This document shows, one piece after another, positions 16,771 to 24,674 of a stretch of 64,000 bases of DNA (position 1 is the stretch's first letter; each line of letters opens with the position of its first letter). The translations under genes were made by a program, and so were the position numbers. The notes under the pieces were generated by a model. The model was not told where the DNA came from. It saw only the letters and a program-made list of their open reading frames with translations, and ran no database searches. The stretch is from Hyphomicrobiales bacterium (GTDB lineage: Bacteria > Pseudomonadota > Alphaproteobacteria > Rhizobiales > Rhizobiaceae): the NCBI GenBank assembly GCA_900469345.1, contig UBWZ01000014.1:124001-188000 (forward strand). Direction: 5' to 3'.

Positions 16771-17970
16771 TTACGCAGGCTGAAATTTCTTCCAGAACAC
16801 GACCGCTTGTAGGACGGACAGCGCTGCAACGCCCGCGAAGACGAGACGCAATTGCATCGACTCAGCCGCTACTCCAGCGAACATCGCTCCAGCCGGCAGG
16901 CACCCCCAGCTCAGCATGCGATAAATCGCATAAAAGCGCCCCAACATGTCTGCAGGCACAGTTCGTTGAACGATAGTGCGAGAATTGATGCTCCAGACAG
17001 ATGAACCAAAGCCCGCGAGAAATATGGCCGCGCCGACCGCAACCCAACTCGTTGTCAGGAGAGGTACACCTACCATAGCGGTCGTTCCCACCATATTAGT
17101 AAACATCGCAGTCTTCTGGCCGACGACTGTGGTGATCGAGTTGGCGACTAACGCCCCCACCACCCCGCCAATTCCGAGCATCGCAATCAAGATGCCGTAG
17201 CTCTCAGACGAAAGATGCATTGGGCCAGGCTCTACGGCGAACAACACAATAAGCGTTCGCCATGCGCTCCAACAGGCCGCAACTCCTCCTACTAGAACTG
17301 TCATGTAGACCAAATCCGGACGAGCAAGCAGGTACTTAACACCGGCTTTCGCATCCTGAACCGCAGACCCACTGTCCGCGCGATTTCTTGCCACGAAATA
17401 GCCGGTGATCAAGTTCGTCCCAGCTAGAGCAAGGGAAAAGCCGCCCGCAGCGGCGAGCAACATGGCTTCCGGGCTAATCGCTACAAGCAGTCCCCCAACC
17501 GCCGGGCCGATTGTTTCGCTTCCAAGCGTCTCTAAACCGGTGATCCAAGCATTCGTCTTCTGGACCTTTGCAGGCGTTACCGTCATAGGCACGATGGCCG
17601 TTTCACTTGTCATCGCCAGCACTTCGGCGCTACCGATAACGACAGCCACGGGAAAAAGCCATTCGATCGTGGCAACGCCAAACCAGAAGGCCGCAAGCAG
17701 TAGGGTGACGGCGATGCTGCGGGCCGTTTGCGCAGCGAGTAATAAATGACGGCGATCAACGCGATCGACAAGCACCCCAACATGCAGTGCAGCAACAATC
17801 CATGGAAGACTGAAGCACGCAATTAGCCCGCCGACTGCAGTAGCGTTACCTGTCATCTGAGCGGCCAGCAGGGGCAGCCCGACGCGGGCGATCCCATCCG
17901 CCAAGTTCGCAAGGCCAGCGGCGGCCACCAATGCAGCCATGTTCCGCTGACCTCGTGCCGCCCCTGCCAT
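16771..17970 (-). CDS. MFS transporter (EntS/DHA3-like)
   Basis: 399 aa from the ATG at 17970, four bases after the SnoaL-like stop codon. It has about 12 hydrophobic segments with an N-terminal AALVAAAGLANLADGIARVGLPLLA and the motif A variant GVLVDRVDRRHLLLAAQ. This is typical of the MFS_3 (enterobactin exporter-like) group of inner-membrane exporters. It is translationally coupled to the upstream SnoaL-like protein and divergent from the LysR at 18508. Confidence 0.85.
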   Translation of the reverse strand: MAGAARGQRNMAALVAAAGLANLADGIARVGLPLLAAQMTGNATAVGGLIACFSLPWIVAALHVGVLVDRVDRRHLLLAAQTARSIAVTLLLAAFWFGVATIEWLFPVAVVIGSAEVLAMTSETAIVPMTVTPAKVQKTNAWITGLETLGSETIGPAVGGLLVAISPEAMLLAAAGGFSLALAGTNLITGYFVARNRADSGSAVQDAKAGVKYLLARPDLVYMTVLVGGVAACWSAWRTLIVLFAVEPGPMHLSSESYGILIAMLGIGGVVGALVANSITTVVGQKTAMFTNMVGTTAMVGVPLLTTSWVAVGAAIFLAGFGSSVWSINSRTIVQRTVPADMLGRFYAIYRMLSWGCLPAGAMFAGVAAESMQLRLVFAGVAALSVLQAVVFWKKFQPA

Positions 17971-17974
17971 GCCG

Positions 17975-18400
17975 TTACGCCTGGACCTGACGTTCCCGAA
18001 TGCTTTGAAAAAGCTCAAGCGCACTGCGTTCTACCCAACATTCAGCCAACCGCTCGCCTTCCACCCGCCAGATAGCAATGCCGGTGAAAGCAACACGGCT
18101 CTGGTCAGCGGGTAAGTTGAACATCCCATTATTGCGCCCGCGCGTTATCCAGCGCGATACAACGCGGTCTCCCGCAGCGTTTGTGATGATTTCCAGGTGC
18201 TCATTCGTCGCCTCACGTATGAGGCTTTGCATACTGGCGACCCACGCCTTGAATGCTTCTCGGCCTTCGACAAGATGCCCGGCTGTCGTGATGCGGTAAT
18301 CGGACGTCATCAATTCATCAATTGCGCTCAGCTCATGAGGCGGCGCCCATACCCGCCGGAAAAATTCACGCACGAGGTGTTCAGCGAGATCCGCACGCAT
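17975..18400 (-). CDS. SnoaL-like / ester cyclase-like NTF2-fold protein
   Basis: 141 aa. It shows the SnoaL pattern LVREFFRRVWAPPHELSAIDELMTSDY, then GREAFKAWVASMQ and the core VSRWITRGRNNGMF and FTGIAIWRVEGERLAECWVE, which is typical of ester cyclase/polyketide-cyclase-like proteins. An AGGAG lies upstream, and a TTG three bases earlier is also possible. It is the first gene of a two-gene unit with the MFS exporter, suggesting modification plus export of one compound (inference). Confidence 0.83.
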   Translation of the reverse strand: MRADLAEHLVREFFRRVWAPPHELSAIDELMTSDYRITTAGHLVEGREAFKAWVASMQSLIREATNEHLEIITNAAGDRVVSRWITRGRNNGMFNLPADQSRVAFTGIAIWRVEGERLAECWVERSALELFQSIRERQVQA

Positions 18401-18455
18401 CAAGCGCTAGCTCCTTTCGCAAACGTTGGATCCTAGAGATCTCAGAACAAGATGT

Positions 18456-18484
18456 CCCCCGCAAACGAATGTTTGTGAAGGGGG
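18456..18484 (+). promoter_or_regulatory. Nested inverted repeat in snoaL/lysR intergenic region
   Basis: CAAAC-GAAT-GTTTG (18462-18475) is a perfect palindrome enclosed by CCCCC and GGGGG runs at the two ends. It lies between the divergent SnoaL-MFS unit and lysR and is the best candidate operator for that LysR. Confidence 0.5.
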
Positions 18485-18507
18485 GTATAAGAGGTCATAA
18501 TGGCCGC

Positions 18508-19383
18508 ATGAACCGAAACTTAGATATCTCTCTGCTGCGCACCTTCGTCACCACAATCGACGAGGGCAGCGTGACGGCCGCCGCAACGAGGCTGCATCTC
18601 ACCCAAAGCGCGGTCAGCCAACAACTCCATCGGCTGGAAGCCTTGCTTCAAGTCCAACTGCTCATACGCGATCACTTAGGATCTCGAGCTACCTCCGCCG
18701 GCTTGAGGTTGCTTGGCCGTGCACGAGATATGCTCGCAGCCAATGATCTTGTCCTGGCGGAGATGACCGGGGCTATCTCGGGGCGACTTCGTATCGGAGT
18801 GCCAGAGGACCTTATCGCAGGAGTTCTCCATCCAGTTTTGCGGAGTTTTTCAAGAACCCATCCAGCGGTCGACATCTCTCTACTGGCTGCACCGTCGATC
18901 GATGTGGCTAAAGCGCTAGAAAGCGGCCATGCTGATCTCATACTGGTGGAAGAGCCGGACAAAGCCTCGCCAAAGTTCGAAGAACTATGGTCCGATCAAC
19001 TCGTGTGGATTGGCGCCCCCGGCGGATCCGCATACAAAGAAATCCCACTTCCGGTCTCTTTTGCAGCACTGACTTGTGCATTTCGCCCGGTCGTAGAAGC
19101 TGCCCTCCAAGCTGGAGATAGGAGTTGGAGGGCCGCGCTTGATGGCGAAGGGACCGAAGCTACCTTGGCAGCTATCCGCGCTGACCTGGCTGTCGGCGTG
19201 TGGCTACACTCTATCGTCCCAGCGGGTCTGCAGGTATTGAGCGACGCAGGCCTACCGTTACTGCCCCCGTTCTCTATCGGCCTCGGTCTACCCTCAAAGC
19301 ACGCGCCAACGCCACCCGCACTTGCTCTTGCTGATGCGCTACGATGCTATGATCGCGAAAGGCTGGCAGCACAGCAAAGCTGA
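18508..19383 (+). CDS. LysR-family transcriptional regulator
   Basis: 291 aa from the ATG at 18508, where homology begins (NLDISLLRTFVTTIDEGSVTAAATRLHLTQSAVSQQLHRLEALL). The upstream in-frame extension to 18322 overlaps the divergent gene and is not coding. A LysR substrate-binding domain follows the wHTH. It is predicted to control the divergent SnoaL-like/MFS pair. Confidence 0.9.
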   Translation: MNRNLDISLLRTFVTTIDEGSVTAAATRLHLTQSAVSQQLHRLEALLQVQLLIRDHLGSRATSAGLRLLGRARDMLAANDLVLAEMTGAISGRLRIGVPEDLIAGVLHPVLRSFSRTHPAVDISLLAAPSIDVAKALESGHADLILVEEPDKASPKFEELWSDQLVWIGAPGGSAYKEIPLPVSFAALTCAFRPVVEAALQAGDRSWRAALDGEGTEATLAAIRADLAVGVWLHSIVPAGLQVLSDAGLPLLPPFSIGLGLPSKHAPTPPALALADALRCYDRERLAAQQS

Positions 19384-19705
19384 CGGAACATTGAGGTCGA
19401 TCTCCCCACAGAAGCCGGCTTACACCCACGTAACGCTGCCAGATGGCGGTCAGCTTCCGAAAAACTGGATGAACCAGTCGCTCCCGAGACCGCAATACCT
19501 CAATTTGCGGCGTGGCGAGCCTTCACCAGGCCCAGACGCAAGGCTCTGGTGCTGGGCATCTTCATGGCGATGAGGGTCGCACCGGTTAGCGGATTTGCAG
19601 CAAGAGCAGGTCGTTTTGTAGTCACCCATGGGCTTCTACCCAGCCACGAACGATTCCGCAGGGTCCGGTTTCGCAAAGCCGGGACGGAGGTTTCCATGCT
19701 GGAGA
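19384..19705 (+). other. Intergenic stretch without recognised gene
   Basis: About 320 bases between lysR and the convergent XRE gene. Short overlapping frames on both strands (19500-19746) have no family features. No terminator or repeat was seen. Confidence 0.45.
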
Positions 19706-20557
19706 CTACTTCTGTGCCGGGCCGGCTCCTGGAGCGCCGGTTATGAACGCGAGATAATTACTCTCTGCTTCCTCATCGGTCGGAAAAAGTGTCTCTACCC
19801 TTAGCTCTTCAACCGCGACCGTCTGTGGCGAGCCCACTGTCGTCACCAAGGAAAACATTGGCAGTGACTTGCCCTTGGCGAGGAACTTAATCGGCAATAC
19901 CGGAAGATTAAGGTCGCCTGTTCGCGGGACCCCGGCCGCCCTCCTTGGGAAATCAGGATAGGCTGACAGTTCTGCCAGCAGTTGGCGCGTACCATCATCA
20001 AGCACCCCTCCAACGCACTCGCGGTAGATCCGAGTTATCAATGCAGGAGCAGTGTCTTCAAAGTTCTCGATGAATGGGCGCAACCCAGCTGGATCAAATA
20101 TCAGGTGTAGAAGATTGCGGGGGCGCGGCCGGTTGTTCAGATCCGTGAACCTCCCAAAGAACAGCGGCGCGGCCTCGTTTGTAGCGACCACGCTCCAGTA
20201 GCGATCCATCACCAATGCGGGGAAAGGCTCATGCTGACGCAGCATCCGTTGGACGGCCTTGTCTACTTCAGCAGGTAGCTTGTCTGGAGGATCTTGGACA
20301 TAGACCGGAGCATACCCCGCGGCTAAGATTATCGCGTTCCGCTCTCGAAGTGGTATTCCCAACGCGTGCGCTAAGTCGAGAACCATTTGACGACTGGGCG
20401 TCGACCGCCCAGTCTCAAGGAAGCTTATATGCTTCTGCGACACTCCTGAATCGAGGGCTAGGTCGAGTTGTGACATTCCCCTCATACCGCGCCAGTAGCG
20501 GAGCAGATCCCCTAGGGGCGGCCGCCCAACACGGTCATCATTGAAATGTGTTGCCAT
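19706..20557 (-). CDS. XRE-family regulator with MmyB-like ligand domain
   Basis: 283 aa. The N-terminal helix-turn-helix is at residues 14-70 (GDLLRYWRGMRGMSQLDLALDSGVSQKHISFLETGRSTPSRQM), followed by the MmyB-like/PAS-type domain with MDRYWSVVATNEAAPLFFGRF and NLLHLIFDPAGLRPFIENFE. MmyB-like regulators bind fatty-acid-like ligands and usually control adjacent oxidoreductases. It starts 7 bases after the CMD-family gene ends, so both are probably one transcript. Confidence 0.9.
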   Translation of the reverse strand: MATHFNDDRVGRPPLGDLLRYWRGMRGMSQLDLALDSGVSQKHISFLETGRSTPSRQMVLDLAHALGIPLRERNAIILAAGYAPVYVQDPPDKLPAEVDKAVQRMLRQHEPFPALVMDRYWSVVATNEAAPLFFGRFTDLNNRPRPRNLLHLIFDPAGLRPFIENFEDTAPALITRIYRECVGGVLDDGTRQLLAELSAYPDFPRRAAGVPRTGDLNLPVLPIKFLAKGKSLPMFSLVTTVGSPQTVAVEELRVETLFPTDEEAESNYLAFITGAPGAGPAQK

Positions 20558-20563
20558 CGGTTC

Positions 20564-21160
20564 TCAACTAGGTTGGGCGTGCGCTGCGGCCTTTTCGGCT
20601 GCGGCCATCGAATTGCCGCTCCAGACAAAGACATCGAACGGTGCTTCAACGGGTGGACGCGTGATGCTGACCGTATAATTGGTGATCGTAGACGCCGCCA
20701 CGACGGCAACAACTTCGAGGGACTGTTCCGTGGTGAAGCCGGCGCTCATAAATGCTTCCACGTCCTCCTGCCGCACCTTGCCTCTGTTCCCGATCAGCAG
20801 GCGCGCGTAGTTTGAAAGCGCTGCATCTGCGGGGCTTGACGGCAGTCGGCCTTCTCGGATCGCATCGACGTCGGAAGTGGATATGCCCTGTTGTGAAGCA
20901 AGGAAGCTGTGAAATGCGACCGCCCAATCCGCAGCGTTGGTCACAGCATTGGTCAGAAGTAATACCTGAAGCTGGCGCTCACTGAAGCTTCCGCTGTGCA
21001 CATTTCCGAAAATTGCCGCCAGACAATTTATCAGTACCGGCGAAGCCGCCATGACGGCCGCCACATTGGGAACAAAGCCGAATGCGTCCCTGAGACCTAC
21101 AATAGCCGTCTTCGATCCGTGGGGCGCGTCTTCTACATTGTAAAGTTTGAACTCAGCCAT
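20564..21160 (-). CDS. Carboxymuconolactone decarboxylase/AhpD-like protein lacking redox Cys
   Basis: 198 aa from the ATG at 21160. The fold-defining core is VPNVAAVMAASPVLINCLAAI then LTNAVTNAADWAVAFHSFLA. In AhpD-like peroxidases this last region reads C-x-x-C-x-x-x-H; here the His is present but both Cys positions are Ala (A-D-W-A-V-A-F-H). Thiol peroxidase activity is therefore unlikely, and a decarboxylase-like or degenerate role is possible. It is upstream of and coupled to the XRE/MmyB regulator. Confidence 0.8.
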   Translation of the reverse strand: MAEFKLYNVEDAPHGSKTAIVGLRDAFGFVPNVAAVMAASPVLINCLAAIFGNVHSGSFSERQLQVLLLTNAVTNAADWAVAFHSFLASQQGISTSDVDAIREGRLPSSPADAALSNYARLLIGNRGKVRQEDVEAFMSAGFTTEQSLEVVAVVAASTITNYTVSITRPPVEAPFDVFVWSGNSMAAAEKAAAHAQPS

Positions 21161-21465
21161 CTTCGCTCTTTCGTTTCGGTTCGCGACTGCGCAGCTCAGC
21201 TGCACGATCTAATTTGAGCGTAAATCGGCCTTGGCTCAATTACATGGGAGGTAGTTACTCAGAAGCGCTCAGGTACGACACGACACTGTGATGTCTTGGT
21301 CGCAGGTGCCCGACTGTGCCGACGGCACCCTTGGCTCTCGTTAATCCATGTCAGCTTCCTATAAAGAGGCACCAAAATGGTCTCGTTGGAGCAAGTCATT
21401 GCGCCGAGGTACCGACTTCTATACGCCCATATCGATTTGGCGAGTAATGGCAATAGGATCATCGA

Positions 21466-21966
21466 ATGGACACGGATGTACTCTCGACGCCAGGACATCT
21501 GGTATCGCTTGCTGCTCGGGCATTCGCCCGCCTCAGTGAAGCCCGCCTTGGGCCACTCGGCTTCGGCATCGGTCATCTGCCTGTCCTGGTCGCATTGATG
21601 GACGGCAAAGCCTCAACGCAGCGAGATCTGGCACACCTGGCAAAAGTCGAGCAGCCGCCAATGGCGCAGATGCTTTCGCGGATGGAGCGGGATGGCCTGA
21701 TTAAGAGGACTCAGGATCCTGCAGATAGGCGCAGTAGCAGCATCACTTTGACAGATACAGCCCGAGAACGAATCCCTGCGGCGATCGCAACCTTGTTTGA
21801 AGGCAACAGAGAAGCATTGAAGGGCTTCAGCGATGTTGAAGCCGAACAGTTCACTGACCTCCTGAAGCGGTTAATCATAAACCTGGATCGGATCGCGGGC
21901 GCCGACCGGCGTCGCGAAAGGCGAACGCATCCTTCGGGAGGTCCCAAAGTCGCTGTTTCCCACTGA
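21466..21966 (+). CDS. MarR-family transcriptional regulator
   Basis: 166 aa. The winged helix is seen in LPVLVALMDGKASTQRDLAHLAKVEQPPMAQMLSRMERDGLIKRTQDPADRRSSSITLTD, including the DxRxxxxxLT wing. It stands alone: the nearest possible target is the CMD-XRE unit some 300 bases upstream on the other strand. A Ser/Arg-rich C-terminal tail after residue 145 is not part of the family fold. The ligand is unknown. Confidence 0.88.
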   Translation: MDTDVLSTPGHLVSLAARAFARLSEARLGPLGFGIGHLPVLVALMDGKASTQRDLAHLAKVEQPPMAQMLSRMERDGLIKRTQDPADRRSSSITLTDTARERIPAAIATLFEGNREALKGFSDVEAEQFTDLLKRLIINLDRIAGADRRRERRTHPSGGPKVAVSH

Positions 21967-22059
21967 CCGACGTCTTCAGCTTCATCCCTAAGCGCCGTAC
22001 TGGGGTACTTCGGGTGGACGTTAGAATAAGCGCAGCCGCAGTAGGGCAAACTCTGCCGA

Positions 22060-22827
22060 TCAACCGCTTTCAAGGAAGTTAAACCGCCAACTGATCATCA
22101 ACAGCCCCATTGCTGGATAGGGAAAGAACCGGCATGGCCGCCAATTTGGATCAGCTGAACTGCCAGCTGTAACCTTCAGCCGAGCGGCTGACATGTCCTG
22201 CAGAAGAGCTCGGAAAATGCGAACTGAACCAGATCGCATTCTGGTCCGCCGCGTAGTCCAGTGCCCAGAGACTACCCATCCTATGGTGGCTGCATAAAGA
22301 AGCGTCCCGAAACCCACTGTTCCTCCGAGCAGCCAGCCGACAGTAAGAACCACCAGCTCTATAGCGGTGCGGACCAGTTTTACCGGTAGGCCGGTGCGCC
22401 GGCAGAAGCCAGTCATCAGCCCGTCCCGCGGTCCTGGACCAAGACCGGCGCCGATATAGGCTCCACCGGCTAGTCCGTTTAGGCAGATCCCGAAGCAAAG
22501 AAGCGCCACACGCAATGCCAGAGAGTCGGGCGCAGGAAGGACCGTCAGCGCTAGATCAGTGACCGTACCAATGATGAAGATGTTCAAGACGGTCCCGACA
22601 CCCGGGCGCTGCCTCAGCGGCCACCACAAAATGAGGACGATGAAGCCGAGAAGATTGACGGTTTGTCCGAAGCTGAGGCCAAGCCGCGGCGCAAGGCCCT
22701 GATGTAATACGTCCCAGGGACCCAAGCCGAGATTGGACTGGATCATCATGGCCATGGAGATGCCGTAGAGACAGAGGCCCGCGGTTAATTGAAAAAGCCG
22801 AAGACGAAGGCGGTCAGATGTGAACAT
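22060..22827 (-). CDS. yczE: YczE/YyaS/YitT-family membrane protein
   Basis: About 255 aa with five or more membrane helices. The family signature is ISMAMMIQSNLGLGPWDVLHQGL (residues 24-46) and YIGAGLGPGPRDGLMTGF. Homology begins only after the ATG at 22827; in-frame ATG 22863 and GTG 22869 lie inside a palindrome shared with the divergent regulator. The C-terminal 60 residues beyond the last helix are unusually long and basic, perhaps a 3' frameshift. YczE proteins are typically controlled by the divergent MocR regulator YczR. Confidence 0.8.
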   Translation of the reverse strand: MFTSDRLRLRLFQLTAGLCLYGISMAMMIQSNLGLGPWDVLHQGLAPRLGLSFGQTVNLLGFIVLILWWPLRQRPGVGTVLNIFIIGTVTDLALTVLPAPDSLALRVALLCFGICLNGLAGGAYIGAGLGPGPRDGLMTGFCRRTGLPVKLVRTAIELVVLTVGWLLGGTVGFGTLLYAATIGWVVSGHWTTRRTRMRSGSVRIFRALLQDMSAARLKVTAGSSADPNWRPCRFFPYPAMGLLMISWRFNFLESG

Positions 22828-22843
22828 AGCGGCAAGTTTTCGC

Positions 22844-22872
22844 AAAGTGGCTCTGTTGACCATAGCCACTTT
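22844..22872 (+). promoter_or_regulatory. Inverted repeat between yczE and yczR
   Basis: AAAGTGGCT and AGCCACTTT form perfect 9-base arms separated by 11 bases, in the short divergent gap. It is the likely operator of the MocR regulator and supports the downstream yczE start. Confidence 0.6.
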
Positions 22873-22889
22873 CGAGATATTGGATCTCT

Positions 22890-24350
22890 ATGAACACGAT
22901 TTCTCTTAAAGCCGGCTCTCTTACGCGCCTGCTTGGCCACTGGCGCACAGAAAACAGCTCTGATGCAAGCTATCGCCAGCTTGCCAGGGCGCTTCGTCTG
23001 CTGATCATCGACGGCAGGATTGGTATCGGGATCCGCTTACCGGGAGAGCGCGAGTTGGCGCAGGCCATCGGGGTAAGCCGTACCACTCTGGCTGCGGCCT
23101 ATGACGAGTTGCGCGAGGAGGGCTATTTGCTGAGCCGACGAGGATCGGGCAGCATCACCCGTTTTCCTTCTACGCGCTCTGCCGCGCCAGACCCCCGTGA
23201 AGAACAGGATAGGGCCGACCTCATCGACTGGACATCGGCCGCCCTCCCGGCGCCTCCAGGACTTTGGCATGCTTATGGTGAAGCCATGGCTCGTTTGCCC
23301 AGTCAACTGTCTGGCATCGGCTATGAGACGCTGGGCCTTCCCAGTCTGCGGCAGGCTATCGCGCACGATTATGAAAGACGGGGCTGCCCGACCCGAGCCG
23401 AACAGATCATCGTGACCAGCGGCGCACAGAGCGGGTTGTCTTTGGTGCTGCAAGCGCTGACGGGGCCTGGTGATCGCGTTGTTATCGAGCATCCTACCTA
23501 TCATAACGCCATCGGCGCGATCATGCGCAACTACCGTCAGCCTGTGCCGCTAGGCTTTCCGGTTCTGGGATGGGACATGGCGGCAATCGCTGCCGCCTTT
23601 CGCCAGACTGGACCACGTCTCGCCTACTTCATCCCTGATTTCCATGTGCCAACGGGCAGGCTGATGGACGACGAATGCCGGAGTATGCTTGTGGGGCTTG
23701 CGGCGCAAACGCGAACTCCACTGCTGATCGACGAAACCATGGCGGAAACAGGTTTTCATGCCGCCGCCATTACCCCGGTTGCCGCATACGACCCCGGAGG
23801 TCATACGGTCATCAGTCTCGGGTCAGCCAGCAAGCGCTTTTGGGGCGGTTTGCGGATCGGCTGGATCCGGGCGAGCGAGCAGCGCATCGCCGAGTTCGCC
23901 CGACTACGAGCGACGCACGATATGGCTACCCCAGTGCTCGAACAACTGGCAGTGACGGTGTTGCTCGAGCGAGACGAGACGGGGGACGTGAGACGGGAGG
24001 AGCTGCGCAGTCGCTGCGACAATCTGATCGCCTCGCTCACGAAGGCGCTGCCCGACTGGTGCGTAACCACACCCGAGGGTGGCCTATCGCTTTGGGCGGA
24101 ACTGCCTTGGGCGGGCGCATCCGCCATCGCGGCTACCGCGCAGAGCTTCGGCCTACGCCTCGGCGCAGGCCCGCGTTTCGGCATCGATGGCGCCTTCGAG
24201 CGGTACCTGAGACTTCCCTTTACGCTGTCAGAGCCTGACATGGCGGCCGCCGTTGAGCGCTTGGCTCGCGCAGATGCTCAGCTTCGCCGGCGTCCGGACG
24301 CTGGCTCGCACAATCCCTTTAGCGACATCAATGCTACCCGTCTGATCTGA
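22890..24350 (+). CDS. yczR: MocR/GntR-family PLP-dependent regulator (YczR type)
   Basis: 486 aa fusion typical of MocR regulators. The N-terminal GntR wHTH is at about residues 25-95 (YRQLARALRLLIIDGRIGIGIRLPGERELAQAIGVSRTTLAAAYDELREEGYLLSRRGSG). A class-I aminotransferase-like domain follows, with the PLP-binding lysine in LGSASKRFWGGLRIGW and the NAIG-type substrate loop. The pairing with a divergent yczE gene places it in the YczR subgroup. It probably senses PLP or an amino compound and regulates both genes. Confidence 0.9.
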   Translation: MNTISLKAGSLTRLLGHWRTENSSDASYRQLARALRLLIIDGRIGIGIRLPGERELAQAIGVSRTTLAAAYDELREEGYLLSRRGSGSITRFPSTRSAAPDPREEQDRADLIDWTSAALPAPPGLWHAYGEAMARLPSQLSGIGYETLGLPSLRQAIAHDYERRGCPTRAEQIIVTSGAQSGLSLVLQALTGPGDRVVIEHPTYHNAIGAIMRNYRQPVPLGFPVLGWDMAAIAAAFRQTGPRLAYFIPDFHVPTGRLMDDECRSMLVGLAAQTRTPLLIDETMAETGFHAAAITPVAAYDPGGHTVISLGSASKRFWGGLRIGWIRASEQRIAEFARLRATHDMATPVLEQLAVTVLLERDETGDVRREELRSRCDNLIASLTKALPDWCVTTPEGGLSLWAELPWAGASAIAATAQSFGLRLGAGPRFGIDGAFERYLRLPFTLSEPDMAAAVERLARADAQLRRRPDAGSHNPFSDINATRLI

Positions 24351-24652
24351 TCAAAGATGGCTCGGATCTGCGCAAGACAGGTCAGGCGTCTCCTGCATTT
24401 TCGCATTGCAACTCCGCTAACTCTGCCATCGGCCCCAAGTTCATGCGAAACAAGCCTGCGTGCGGGGCAAAAACCCGAGCATGGGTGGGTGCGCCAGGTC
24501 AAGGGCCGCGAGCCTGGCCGCCTTGCTTATGGATCTCTGCCAACAACTTCGACTACCTAGACATGCAGTTTTGCGGTCGTAGCCGTAGTTTCATCGCGAT
24601 GCCAGCGGCGAATTCTGCAATTGACTCCGCTGACGCGAGCGAATAGCGTCGG
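24351..24652 (+). other. Intergenic stretch without recognised gene
   Basis: About 300 bases between yczR and the LacI-type gene; nothing recognised apart from the operator immediately downstream. The region marks a change to higher, more uniform GC content and fewer rare codons in the following operon. Confidence 0.4.
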
Positions 24653-24664
24653 TGAAACGTTACA
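24653..24664 (+). promoter_or_regulatory. LacI-type operator
   Basis: TGAAACGTTACA has near-perfect dyad symmetry around a central CG, the hallmark of LacI-family operators. It lies 10 bases before the LacI-type start codon, implying autoregulation of the whole downstream operon. Confidence 0.65.
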
Positions 24665-24674
24665 TGGACATTAC

